This document shows, one piece after another, positions 28,349-36,413 of a stretch of 64,000 bases of DNA. Source of the stretch: Ignavibacteria bacterium UBA2373 (GTDB taxonomy: Bacteria; Bacteroidota; Ignavibacteria; Kapaibacteriales; UBA961); the NCBI GenBank assembly GCA_002344005.1, contig DDTD01000028.1, forward strand, positions 1-64,000, given 5' to 3'. Under the pieces are notes generated by a model that saw only the letters and a list, made by a program, of their open reading frames with translations, was not told where the DNA came from and ran no database searches. The position numbers were made by a program, and so were the translations under genes. The stretch's first letter is position 1. Each line of letters begins with the position of its first letter.

Positions 28349-29860
28349 ATGACAGTAAGCATAGAGAAAATGCGAATATTGGCAGCATCGGTTATTATGC
28401 CTCGGCTTGAGCCGGAAGAATATCGCCTCAATGAAGATTACAGAAATACTATCCATGCACTTATTCATGCCGGAGTTTGCGGATTTTGTGTGTTCAAAGG
28501 TGAGCTTGAGCATGTGCGCACCATGATACAAGAATTGCAAACTCTTGGTGGCGGACGATTGCTTTTCAGCGGCGATTTTGAATATGGAATTTCAATGCGT
28601 ATTCATGGCGGAACGGATTTTCCCCATGCGATGGCACTTGGTATGGCTGATGACGGTGATATGACAGAAAAAATAGCGGCGGCGGTAGCGCATGAAACTC
28701 GTGCCTTGGGAGTACATTGGAATTTTGCTCCGGTTTGTGATATTAATTCAAACCCTCAAAATCCTATTGTGAATATTCGATCTTTTGGCGAAACCCCTGC
28801 ACGAGTGATGAGCCATTGCGTTCGTTGGATTCATGGCACGCAAGCCCATAATGTGATTGCATGTGCAAAACATTTTCCCGGTCACGGCGACACTGCCACA
28901 GACTCACATCTTGGATTACCGGTATTGTCAATATCGGCTGAACACTTGAGAAATCATGAACTTTTACCCTTCAAAAAAGCCATAGAAGCCGGAGTTCGCT
29001 CAGTCATGATGGGACATTTAGCTGTTCCGTCCTTAGATGCAAGCGGTGCCCCTGCTTCTTTATCATTTCCTTTGGTGACAGATTTATTACGCAAAAAATT
29101 AGGATTTAAGGGCATAATTGTCACCGATGCTTTAGATATGGGAGCAATTACATCAATATATACATCAGAACAAGCAGCCATTGCTGCCATTGAAGCAGGC
29201 ATAGATGTTGTTTTATTGCCCCAAAACCCGCAAGAAGCTATTGAGGGATTAGCGCAATATGCCATGAATAATCCGCACATTCACCAAAGACTAATTGAAT
29301 CATCATTGCGTATTGATAAAGAAAAACAATGGTGTTTTGCTGAACAAGAAATAGCAGCGGTGAATTTACAAGAATATGGCAGTATGGCATTTCATGCAGC
29401 GCGCGCGGCAGTGCGTATCAGTGGCGATCGCGGGCTTATTCCTCTTCCTGAATCGACGTCATTTGCTGCCTTTGCTGTCATGCAAAATGATAATCCGCAA
29501 CCGGGGGTGAATTTTTTTCATTTTGTGCAACAAATTGTGGAAAATGATTGTGATTTCGGTTTTATGAATGCAGACATAACCGATGAAGAAATTGACGCTT
29601 ATCGCGAACAAACAGCAACGGCGGATATTGTGATATTTGCATTATTTATACGAGCTCGTTCCCATACAGGAACCGTTGGTATTGCGCCGAAGATTAATGA
29701 AGCTGCTCAACGTATTGCCAATGGCAGACCAATGATTGCAATTTTACTCGGCAGCCCATATATACGCTCTTCCTTCGATGCGGATACGTATATTACAACA
29801 TATTCAGATTCATTACCGGGTATTGCAGCCGCTGCCGTCGCTTTGACAAAAGGAGTTTGA
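28349..29860 (+). CDS. Glycoside hydrolase family 3, NagZ-like beta-N-acetylhexosaminidase
   Basis: 503 residues without a signal peptide, so cytoplasmic. The GH3 TIM barrel carries KHFPGHGDTATDSH (the general acid His loop of NagZ-type enzymes) and IIVTDALDMGAI with the catalytic Asp nucleophile; SVMMGHLAVPSLD is also typical. After the barrel (~residue 340) comes an additional C-terminal alpha/beta domain, making it longer than the one-domain enterobacterial NagZ (~340). It would remove GlcNAc from muropeptides during wall recycling. It is divergent from murF, a functionally sensible neighbour. Confidence 0.88.
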   Translation: MTVSIEKMRILAASVIMPRLEPEEYRLNEDYRNTIHALIHAGVCGFCVFKGELEHVRTMIQELQTLGGGRLLFSGDFEYGISMRIHGGTDFPHAMALGMADDGDMTEKIAAAVAHETRALGVHWNFAPVCDINSNPQNPIVNIRSFGETPARVMSHCVRWIHGTQAHNVIACAKHFPGHGDTATDSHLGLPVLSISAEHLRNHELLPFKKAIEAGVRSVMMGHLAVPSLDASGAPASLSFPLVTDLLRKKLGFKGIIVTDALDMGAITSIYTSEQAAIAAIEAGIDVVLLPQNPQEAIEGLAQYAMNNPHIHQRLIESSLRIDKEKQWCFAEQEIAAVNLQEYGSMAFHAARAAVRISGDRGLIPLPESTSFAAFAVMQNDNPQPGVNFFHFVQQIVENDCDFGFMNADITDEEIDAYREQTATADIVIFALFIRARSHTGTVGIAPKINEAAQRIANGRPMIAILLGSPYIRSSFDADTYITTYSDSLPGIAAAAVALTKGV

Positions 29861-29873
29861 GTAAAAAATACTG

Positions 29874-29904
29874 CATTACTCCCTCGTCTCTTGAGGGAGT
29901 AATG
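29874..29904. terminator. Hairpin terminator between convergent GH3 and reductase genes
   Basis: Perfect stem CATTACTCCCTC / GAGGGAGTAATG with a 7-base loop. A T6 run follows about five bases later on the minus strand; none on the plus strand. Confidence 0.7.
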
Positions 29905-29918
29905 ACGAAGTACAATGA

Positions 29919-30455
29919 TTATTCCTCGTATTTTTTATACCATACTTGAACTAAGCCCGAAGGGAATGTCGCACTGCGTACTAATTCCATACGCTGCAAT
30001 GGATATTCGCTTGAAAATAAACGAATACCACCGCCGAGTAATATCGGAATAATAGAAATAATAATGGTATCAAAAAGATGTGTCTGTAAACATTGTTGAA
30101 CAATATCAGCACCGCCATCACAGAACACAATACCTTGCATCGTATTTTCCTTACGTATTTTTTCTAAGAGTGCTGCAATATTGCCATTGTAATACTCAAT
30201 ATTGCCTTCGTTTGCTTTAGGTGTTCGCGATAGTATATATGTTTTTTTATGTTTATGCGGAAACTCATCGGTCATTGACATAACTTTTGTATAAGTTTTT
30301 CTGCCCAAAATAACCGTATCAACAGATTGAATAAAATCATGGTATCCATAATCTTCGCCTTCTCGTTCAACAATGGAAAGCCATGAAATATCATCATCAT
30401 GCTTTGCAATATAACCGTCAATACTCATTGCAATATACAGCACAAATTTTTTCAT
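29919..30455 (-). CDS. RibD C-terminal/dihydrofolate reductase-like protein
   Basis: 178 residues, GGAG before the ATG. Family landmarks are LYIAMSIDGYIA at the N-terminus, SVDTVILGRKTY, KTYILSRTP, GIVFCDGGADIVQQCL and IIPILLGGGIRLF. It belongs to the RibD_C superfamily that includes DHFR-like NADPH reductases (YwjB/YyaP type). The substrate is not known; it is not classical FolA. It is monocistronic between hairpins on both sides. Confidence 0.85.
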   Translation of the reverse strand: MKKFVLYIAMSIDGYIAKHDDDISWLSIVEREGEDYGYHDFIQSVDTVILGRKTYTKVMSMTDEFPHKHKKTYILSRTPKANEGNIEYYNGNIAALLEKIRKENTMQGIVFCDGGADIVQQCLQTHLFDTIIISIIPILLGGGIRLFSSEYPLQRMELVRSATFPSGLVQVWYKKYEE

Positions 30456-30472
30456 ATTTTACTCCATATAAT

Positions 30473-30505
30473 AAAAAAAATCCCCGATGCTATGCCATCA
30501 GGGAT
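30473..30505 (-). terminator. Terminator of the second giant secreted gene
   Basis: Minus-strand stem ATCCC-GATG / CATC-GGGGAT followed by T8; about 130 bases after the stop at 30637 and upstream of the reductase gene. Confidence 0.85.
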
Positions 30506-30636
30506 ATACTTATGTATGAGTCTATGACGAGAAACTCTTATTCGGATTGCGTAGAGTTAGCATTATACAAAACAATAAGATAGTAATGTATTGCATCATG
30601 CGATGTTGTATCTTTCCATGTTATTGAGCGGACTCC

Positions 30637-33600
30637 CTATTTCATCATCACACATTCATCATGCCATACGCCATTGCTTGCTTGCATAATATACATACCG
30701 CTTGATAATGATGGTAATGATATTTCTTGTATATCGGTGGAATTATATAGTGATGAATAATGCCATACTTCCATGCCTGTCAAGTCGAATATTTTTACGG
30801 TAATTGTGCCGCCATAACCCGTGTATAATCGAGCTATTGTGCCGTCAGACTCTATGCCGAAATGTCCCGTTTGTTGCACACCGCGAAATTGCCATGCACA
30901 ACTTGGATCATACAGAATTTCATCATTATTGCCGCGCACGATAAGACATTGTTCACTGTGAATAATATCGGAAAGTGTGAATTTTTCACTTTTTCTGCCA
31001 TCAGGCGGTAAATAGATTGTACAAGGCAATATAATTTCTTTTTCTTGTTTATTCGGTGAAATACTTGTAAATCGAAGTGCATTATTGCGAAGAAATACGG
31101 TGGAAATTCCTGTGTTCGGTGTAAAAATACTGTCACAGCGCACACAACATGGATCATAATTCAGTGTTACTGTCGTTTGTGCAAGACCTGCGGGAATAAT
31201 TATTTTCACGGGAACAATAGTACCGGGTGCATACTGTGCTGTGTCGGATAATTGCAAAGAAATTGTTTTTTCTTGATCATTGTTAATGGTTATAGAAATA
31301 ATTTTTTCTTCATAACAACCATTAGCATTTGTGCCTCGAACAGTATAAGTGATATTTTCTGTTGGTTGCGCTATCGGATTGGAAATAGTCGCATTATTGA
31401 GATATATACTCGGTGTCCACAGATAATTATCAGCATTATTGGCACGAAGATGAACTGTATCGCCAAGACAGATTTCTCTATTTTCTGAAACCGATAGTGT
31501 CGGCTTTTCATTCACTGTAATCAGAATTTTTTTACTATCAAAACAATCTCCTGTTTTTCCTGTAACAATATATTCTGTGGTTTTTGTACCAATAAATATT
31601 GGATTGGCAATTGTGGGATTATTTAAGCCATCGGCAGGCGACCAAGAATATTCTAAAGCTCCCTTAGCTGATAAATGAACGGTATCACCTGAACATATTT
31701 CTCTATTTTCTGATACCAACAATGTCGGTTTTTCATTCACCGTAATGATTACTTTTTTACTGTCGGAACAATTGCCGTTTTTCCCTGTGACAATATATTC
31801 TGTAGTTTTTATGCCGTTAAATATCGGATTGGCAATAGTCGCATTATTCAATCCTTCCACAGGTGACCAAGAATATTCTAAAGCTCCTTTGGCTGATAAA
31901 TGCACTGTATCACCCACACAGATTTCTCTATTTTTAGACGCAATTATGGTTGGTTTTTCATTGACAGTAACAAGTATAGTATCTTTACCTTCGCAATTTC
32001 CTGATTTTCCCGTGACTATATATTGTGTGGTGGAAGTTCCTGTAAATAGTGGATTTGCGATAGTAGCATTACTTAATCCTTCCGCAGGCGACCAAGAGAA
32101 ATTTTCTGCACCGCTTGCATTTAATTGTATTTGTTCACCTTTGCAAACATTTGTGTCCGCACCTGCAAAAACGGATAATTCACCACCCAAAGTGACATTG
32201 ACGGTATCATAATTTTCACAGCCATTGCTGTTTTTTACTGTGAGAATATATTGCATGTTTTTTTCGGGTGTGCATAGTGGGTTTGCACTTTTTGGATTAT
32301 CCAAATAATCGGGTGGCGACCAAGAATATTCAAAAACGGGAGTATTCATTCTTCCGATGCGTACACTTTCACCCGGACATAATGTATAATCAGGTGCAGG
32401 AACAATAGTCGGTTTTTCATAGACCGTCACTTGAATACTATTCGTGTCACAACCATTGGCATTGCAGCCGATAAATCGTACAGGAAATGTACCTGTGGAT
32501 AAAAAACGTGTTGTAAATAAAGAATCATTTCCTGTTTTAATGTCGGCATTTTTGGCTTCCCATTGCCAAAGATTCATAGTCGGTAAACTCTCAAATTTGG
32601 GTGATAAAGTCAGCCATTCACCCACACAAATACTTGTGTCAAAAGGTAACATTTTCGGCAAATCACATAATGTCGGTATTCGCTTATAATTCGGGTCAAA
32701 AACATGATGGCTGAAACTTGGAGAAAAGGTAGCGTCTGTATCAAAGAAAGAATATGGCGGGGAGGGAAGGTCATTGACACTAAATATATGCATTTTTTCA
32801 AATATTGGATTATTTGTATGAGATTCTTTAATACGCCAGATAGCGATTGCACGCCATATAGAAATCGTATCTTCTTGAGTTGCAAAATAATTATACCCAT
32901 CAGGGGCTAATCCCCAACCACATCCAAAACGTACAGTTCCTGAAGGAATGGTTAGAATTTGATATGTATGTGTAATAATATCTATTTGAAGAATAGTATT
33001 TTGATTATCGGCAGGAATTTGAGGGTTATCAATCCTTATATATAACCTTCTGCTGTCCTTGGAAAACATACCTGAGTTATATGTTAAACGAAGTTTTGAT
33101 AAAGGAATATTATTTTTATCTTTTAATGTATCCAAGTGAATAAGTCTTTCAATTTTACCTGTTGCATTATTGAAACTATAAATACTTGAATTTCTTGATT
33201 GTTCATAGCCATATAAATATTGTGAATTTGGTGAAAGTGATATTGAGCTTAATTGTTCATAGCGTTCGCTAAAAGACGGACTATACACTATTTTGGATGT
33301 ATCCGGTTTATCATTGATGATAGGTATGGCAACAAAAGATTGGATCGGAGAATATGTACTTGACACAATCCAATAATCTTTTCTATTTGCATGAATAGTC
33401 GTGGTCATTTCCTCGGTGAGAAGAGCTTTGTGAATAATAGTATTGAGAGGATTTTCAACAAGTCCTTTTCCATTGTTTTTGTTCATATCTAATGTGTTAA
33501 AAGCAATTGTTCCTTTTAACGAATGGGGTGTGTTTTCAGAACTTATACCGACAAGACTAATAAGAATATATTTTCCACATTCATAATTTGATGGTAAGGC

Positions 33601-33972
33601 AGTAAATGCTTGTGTTGTAGTTATATTCCCATGGAGAAAATAGTTTGAACCATATTTTTGTGAAAGAATCTTTTCATGTTTGTTATTTCTTAATGTTGCA
33701 TTAATTGGACGAGATATATACTCAGCACTATACTGATTTTGCATTATAACACCTTGATAAAATAATAAGTTGCCTTTGACTGGGTCGGCAATTGTTGTTC
33801 TTCCTTCACTTCCGAAAGGAGGGTTATCACCATTGTTGATATATGCTTTAAATTCTGGTAAAAACCGTATAGCAAGGCGATTACTAAAAAATCGTATATT
33901 ATGCTCTAATTGAGCATGCAATGATACTATATTGATAAACATCAAGAGTAGAAGAATACAGTATTTCATCAT
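30637..33972 (-). CDS. Giant T9SS-sorted repeat protein, complete paralogue of the left-end gene
   Basis: 1111 residues; AAAGGAAATT precedes ATGATG, so the start is 33972 or one codon later. A signal peptide (KYCILLLLMFINIVSLHAQ) leads into a WD40-like N-terminal domain (SLSPNSQYLYGYEQS, FGCGWGLAPDGYNYF) that is clearly diverged from the paralogue. PKD/Ig-like units follow, the last four being 75-residue repeats, then a cohesin-like segment and the T9SS sorting domain. From EYSWSPPDYLDNP to the end it differs from the left-end copy at only 27 of 564 positions by my count, without gaps. It is the last gene of a cluster of secreted proteins and follows a terminator hairpin at 33989-34022. Function unknown; surface adhesin is the best guess. 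Confidence 0.88.
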   Translation of the reverse strand: MMKYCILLLLMFINIVSLHAQLEHNIRFFSNRLAIRFLPEFKAYINNGDNPPFGSEGRTTIADPVKGNLLFYQGVIMQNQYSAEYISRPINATLRNNKHEKILSQKYGSNYFLHGNITTTQAFTALPSNYECGKYILISLVGISSENTPHSLKGTIAFNTLDMNKNNGKGLVENPLNTIIHKALLTEEMTTTIHANRKDYWIVSSTYSPIQSFVAIPIINDKPDTSKIVYSPSFSERYEQLSSISLSPNSQYLYGYEQSRNSSIYSFNNATGKIERLIHLDTLKDKNNIPLSKLRLTYNSGMFSKDSRRLYIRIDNPQIPADNQNTILQIDIITHTYQILTIPSGTVRFGCGWGLAPDGYNYFATQEDTISIWRAIAIWRIKESHTNNPIFEKMHIFSVNDLPSPPYSFFDTDATFSPSFSHHVFDPNYKRIPTLCDLPKMLPFDTSICVGEWLTLSPKFESLPTMNLWQWEAKNADIKTGNDSLFTTRFLSTGTFPVRFIGCNANGCDTNSIQVTVYEKPTIVPAPDYTLCPGESVRIGRMNTPVFEYSWSPPDYLDNPKSANPLCTPEKNMQYILTVKNSNGCENYDTVNVTLGGELSVFAGADTNVCKGEQIQLNASGAENFSWSPAEGLSNATIANPLFTGTSTTQYIVTGKSGNCEGKDTILVTVNEKPTIIASKNREICVGDTVHLSAKGALEYSWSPVEGLNNATIANPIFNGIKTTEYIVTGKNGNCSDSKKVIITVNEKPTLLVSENREICSGDTVHLSAKGALEYSWSPADGLNNPTIANPIFIGTKTTEYIVTGKTGDCFDSKKILITVNEKPTLSVSENREICLGDTVHLRANNADNYLWTPSIYLNNATISNPIAQPTENITYTVRGTNANGCYEEKIISITINNDQEKTISLQLSDTAQYAPGTIVPVKIIIPAGLAQTTVTLNYDPCCVRCDSIFTPNTGISTVFLRNNALRFTSISPNKQEKEIILPCTIYLPPDGRKSEKFTLSDIIHSEQCLIVRGNNDEILYDPSCAWQFRGVQQTGHFGIESDGTIARLYTGYGGTITVKIFDLTGMEVWHYSSLYNSTDIQEISLPSLSSGMYIMQASNGVWHDECVMMK
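30640..32331 (-). repeat. Copy 2 of the 1692-bp inverted repeat
   Basis: Matches 1747-3438 on the opposite strand without length change. The two copies bracket about 27.2 kb. Confidence 0.93.
31264..32163 (-). repeat. Four tandem 225-bp coding repeats, second copy
   Basis: Unit boundaries correspond one-to-one to those at 1915-2814. Units 2 and 3 again resemble each other most (ENREIC.GDTVHLSAKGAL). Confidence 0.88.
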
Positions 33973-33988
33973 AATTTCCTTTTATTAA

Positions 33989-34022
33989 AAATGGGAATCG
34001 GGCATAAACCCGATTCCCATAA
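33989..34022 (-). terminator. Terminator between Cys-rich gene and giant repeat gene
   Basis: Minus-strand stem ATGGGAATCGGG / CCCGATTCCCAT, 6-base loop, then T5. It may make the giant gene a partial read-through product of the cluster. Confidence 0.85.
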
Positions 34023-34031
34023 GGTGAAATA

Positions 34032-34709
34032 TTAATCGTCGCCGCATACTTTATAGGTTTGCGGTGTGCAACCCGATTGTATAGAACAATCAATCGTATT
34101 TGGATCAGGACATGGTGCGGAAGCTAATTCTACCAGTGTAATTTGACCGGTGGAACTGACTCTATAACAATATTTGGTAACACAACATCCTGCAACATCG
34201 CATGGCGATAATTTCATACGATTTATACTGCCGAAAGGTCCGCCTTGTGAACTTGTTTCTTTTTTCCAACAAATCGGTCGGCTACCATAAAGTGTTTGAT
34301 TACTGTTCAAATTCGTGTGATCGGGAACCCCGCATGGATTGAACATCAGCCCTTTGAGAATAAGAATTCGCTCTGCTTTTGACAATATCGTTTGCATATC
34401 GCTTGCCGTATTAAAATTGCAAGGTGCGCAATTCAAATCCGTATTTTGTGATACTAAACTGTCAATTCGGAATATAGGTGTTCCATCTAAACACGGACCA
34501 CATTGAATTCGATAATACACCGTAAAAATGCAATGTGGATTATCAATCTCAATAACCATGACGCGTTTCTCTTCTGTCGTACCTAATACCGAAGCATTCA
34601 TTTCACAGATACAAGGCGGGCATGGTATACTCGTGCCACCACAAGGTTGAGCAGAAGAGTTCGTGATTATTATGCAGAGTACTGCAATAAAACTTATGAT
34701 ATATTTCAT
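34032..34709 (-). CDS. Secreted Cys-rich protein (family seen twice here)
   Basis: 225 residues, signal peptide MKYIISFIAVLCIIITNSSAQ. The mature part has about twenty cysteines, many in CPPC, CGPC, CAPC, CC and C-x-C patterns, for example near the mature N-terminus and in DVAGCCVTKYC. It ends with TPQTYKVCGDD. It shares the arrangement Y-RI-C, (P)xCW and PC...CC with the 169-residue protein two genes upstream, so I treat them as one family I do not recognise. No sorting domain is present; disulfides suggest a periplasmic or extracellular location. A head-and-tail relic of another member lies at 3461-3532. Confidence 0.75.
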   Translation of the reverse strand: MKYIISFIAVLCIIITNSSAQPCGGTSIPCPPCICEMNASVLGTTEEKRVMVIEIDNPHCIFTVYYRIQCGPCLDGTPIFRIDSLVSQNTDLNCAPCNFNTASDMQTILSKAERILILKGLMFNPCGVPDHTNLNSNQTLYGSRPICWKKETSSQGGPFGSINRMKLSPCDVAGCCVTKYCYRVSSTGQITLVELASAPCPDPNTIDCSIQSGCTPQTYKVCGDD

Positions 34710-34727
34710 TGTTTTGTCCTTTTAAAA

Positions 34728-35189
34728 TTATTGAACTAAAAATAATGACCGTTTAAGTATTGCTCCATAATGGACAACACAATAATATGCACCTGCCGCC
34801 AAGTTTTGTGTCGGTAATCGGAAAGTATTTTTTCCTTGCCTACATTGTATTTGGGTGGTGAAATGTGCTTTGCCATCCAAACCGATAAGAGAAATCTCCG
34901 CTGTGGCTTTTTCATCCATCATAAAAGAAAGCTCTGCTGCTTGCGTAGCAGGATTGGGTGCAATACTCAAAGGATTTGTTTGGTCTTGTTGCGCTTCCTC
35001 ATCCGTCATATCCGTTTTACCAAGCTGTCGCCATGTTGTGCCGCCATCGGTAGAAACTGAAAGATTTTGATGTTTATCACGAAAAAAGACGGTTTTAGCA
35101 TTGTCAATGACAGTGCTTTTTTGTTGTGCCCAAGCATTATCGGAACTTATCACAACAATTACAGTGCAAATAAAAAATAGTGTTTTCAT
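34728..35189 (-). CDS. Miniature T9SS cargo: single BNR motif plus sorting domain
   Basis: Start 35189 (MKTLFFICTVIVVISS) has AAAGGAAAAAC upstream; an ATG five codons earlier overlaps that ribosome site. 153 residues: signal peptide, a ~35-residue stretch with one BNR-like motif (SVSTDGGTTWRQLGK), a linker, and a canonical T9SS type A sorting domain (SIAPNPATQAAELSF, ISLIGLDGKAHF, LAAGAYYCVVHYG, KRSLFLVQ). It is almost only a sorting signal, with very little cargo. It lies between the two Cys-rich genes with 18 bases on each side, so it may carry or anchor one of them. Confidence 0.8.
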   Translation of the reverse strand: MKTLFFICTVIVVISSDNAWAQQKSTVIDNAKTVFFRDKHQNLSVSTDGGTTWRQLGKTDMTDEEAQQDQTNPLSIAPNPATQAAELSFMMDEKATAEISLIGLDGKAHFTTQIQCRQGKNTFRLPTQNLAAGAYYCVVHYGAILKRSLFLVQ

Positions 35190-35207
35190 TGTTTTTCCTT
35201 TCATTAA

Positions 35208-35717
35208 TTATTGACAAATGGGTTCACATCCGACCGGACATGATGGTGTTCCCGGTGAGGAGAATGTATAAGGACCGCCGAGAGGACCTGTAATTGAACA
35301 GCATGGGTTTTGCCCGCATGGATCTACATCATAGACAGATGGACCAACATTTCTCCAACATTGCGGTGCGTAAACAGTCCGCGAAGTGCCATTGCATCCT
35401 AAATTGGTTAATTGTTGATGAATGGCAATCATTGTTTGCTGCACCAATTGCGCAGTAGTTGCCGGAGGTGTTGCATCATCCGTACAGCAATGTCCGCGAA
35501 TACTACGGAGGAAAATCTCACAAGTATTATTGTCAAGACATATCCGATAATCAATGTGGACAATGACTAAACAATCATTCGGTAAGCGAATAAAATATTC
35601 CTCCGAGTAGGACAAATCTGTGTCCTCACATGGACTGCACGTTGTCTGTGCCGTAGTCATTGTTGTTGTCACGATAAGCATACAGAGTACACTTATCAAA
35701 AAAAGTATGTGTTTCAT
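35208..35717 (-). CDS. Secreted Cys-rich protein, first gene of the secreted cluster
   Basis: Start 35717 (MKHILFLISVLCMLIV) follows AAAGGAAAAATT; the longer frame upstream is not signal-like. 169 residues with a signal peptide and about sixteen cysteines, including TCSPCEDTD, YRICLDNNTCEIFL, RGHCC, APQCWRN, PCGQNPCC and the tail CPVGCEPIC. Pattern and spacing resemble the 225-residue Cys-rich protein downstream. No domain recognised. It is the first of four co-oriented genes with similar ribosome sites (AAAGGAAA), an apparent operon. Confidence 0.75.
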   Translation of the reverse strand: MKHILFLISVLCMLIVTTTMTTAQTTCSPCEDTDLSYSEEYFIRLPNDCLVIVHIDYRICLDNNTCEIFLRSIRGHCCTDDATPPATTAQLVQQTMIAIHQQLTNLGCNGTSRTVYAPQCWRNVGPSVYDVDPCGQNPCCSITGPLGGPYTFSSPGTPSCPVGCEPICQ

Positions 35718-36350
35718 AATTTTTCCTTTGTTAATAAAAAATTTACTGATTGTATGTATGCTTAGCGCATACGTTTCTCTCCGCTCAACAGATTGCTGTT
35801 GTGCATAAGTAGTGACCGATATGTCCGTAGTTTTACGCAACATCGTAAGCAAATTTTTTCATAATTTAGGATGTATTCATAATCGTACTCCGTATGTATT
35901 GTGAATAATACCCCTTTCAGTTATACATTGTCTTATGGCGTTTGGTCGGAAAACACATTAGCCATAGTTCGATGTTGGGAGGGGATTTTTTATGTCTGAA
36001 CATGAATAGTCAAAGCCGATTCGATTATGGAAACGAATCAGTTAAATAGAAGTAAAATAAGGATTTATCGAAGTCTTTGTCTTGATAAAAGCAGAGTGCG
36101 TCGTCGCTCGGCGTAAGCGGCGTTTGTTTGTATTTCTTGTCTGAAATAATGAGTATGAATCTGTTCCATAGCTCACCTTTTATATTAAGTGGTAAAATTT
36201 TGTGGTTGTACAGAATGTTGGCGAAAGGACTTCCCACGCAACAGGTGTCAACTACTGAACGCAACTTACAAAAAAAAACAACTTACACCAAATATGTGGT
36301 GAAAAAATATTTTCCCTATCAAATGAGAGTTCAGCGAAGAGAGGATGGGC
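35718..36350. other. Long intergenic region upstream of the secreted cluster
   Basis: About 630 bases. It contains an open frame at 36025-36264 (minus, 79 residues, TPLTPSDDALCFYQD) that I cannot support as a gene; its composition is odd and it lacks a ribosome site. No exact TAnnTTTG box was found directly before the first Cys-rich gene. A small inverted repeat GATTCG...CGAATC lies near 36020-36040. Confidence 0.45.
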
Positions 36351-36384
36351 AAAAAAAATCCCTCATGAATTATCATAAGGGATT
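36351..36384 (-). terminator. Terminator of the PEP carboxykinase gene
   Basis: Minus-strand stem AATCCCT-ATGA / TCAT-AGGGATT followed by T8; about 30 bases after the stop. Confidence 0.88.
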
Positions 36385-36413
36385 AGACAAATACAGTATT
36401 TTTCTAAAATATC

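Noticed and set aside
34213..34300. Metal-binding enzyme from the Cys-rich pattern
   Set aside because: The cysteines follow a signal peptide and look like disulfide pairs; no known zinc or Fe-S motif is convincing.
36025..36264. 79-residue open frame in the long intergenic region
   Set aside because: No ribosome site, odd composition, no recognisable feature; more likely non-coding.
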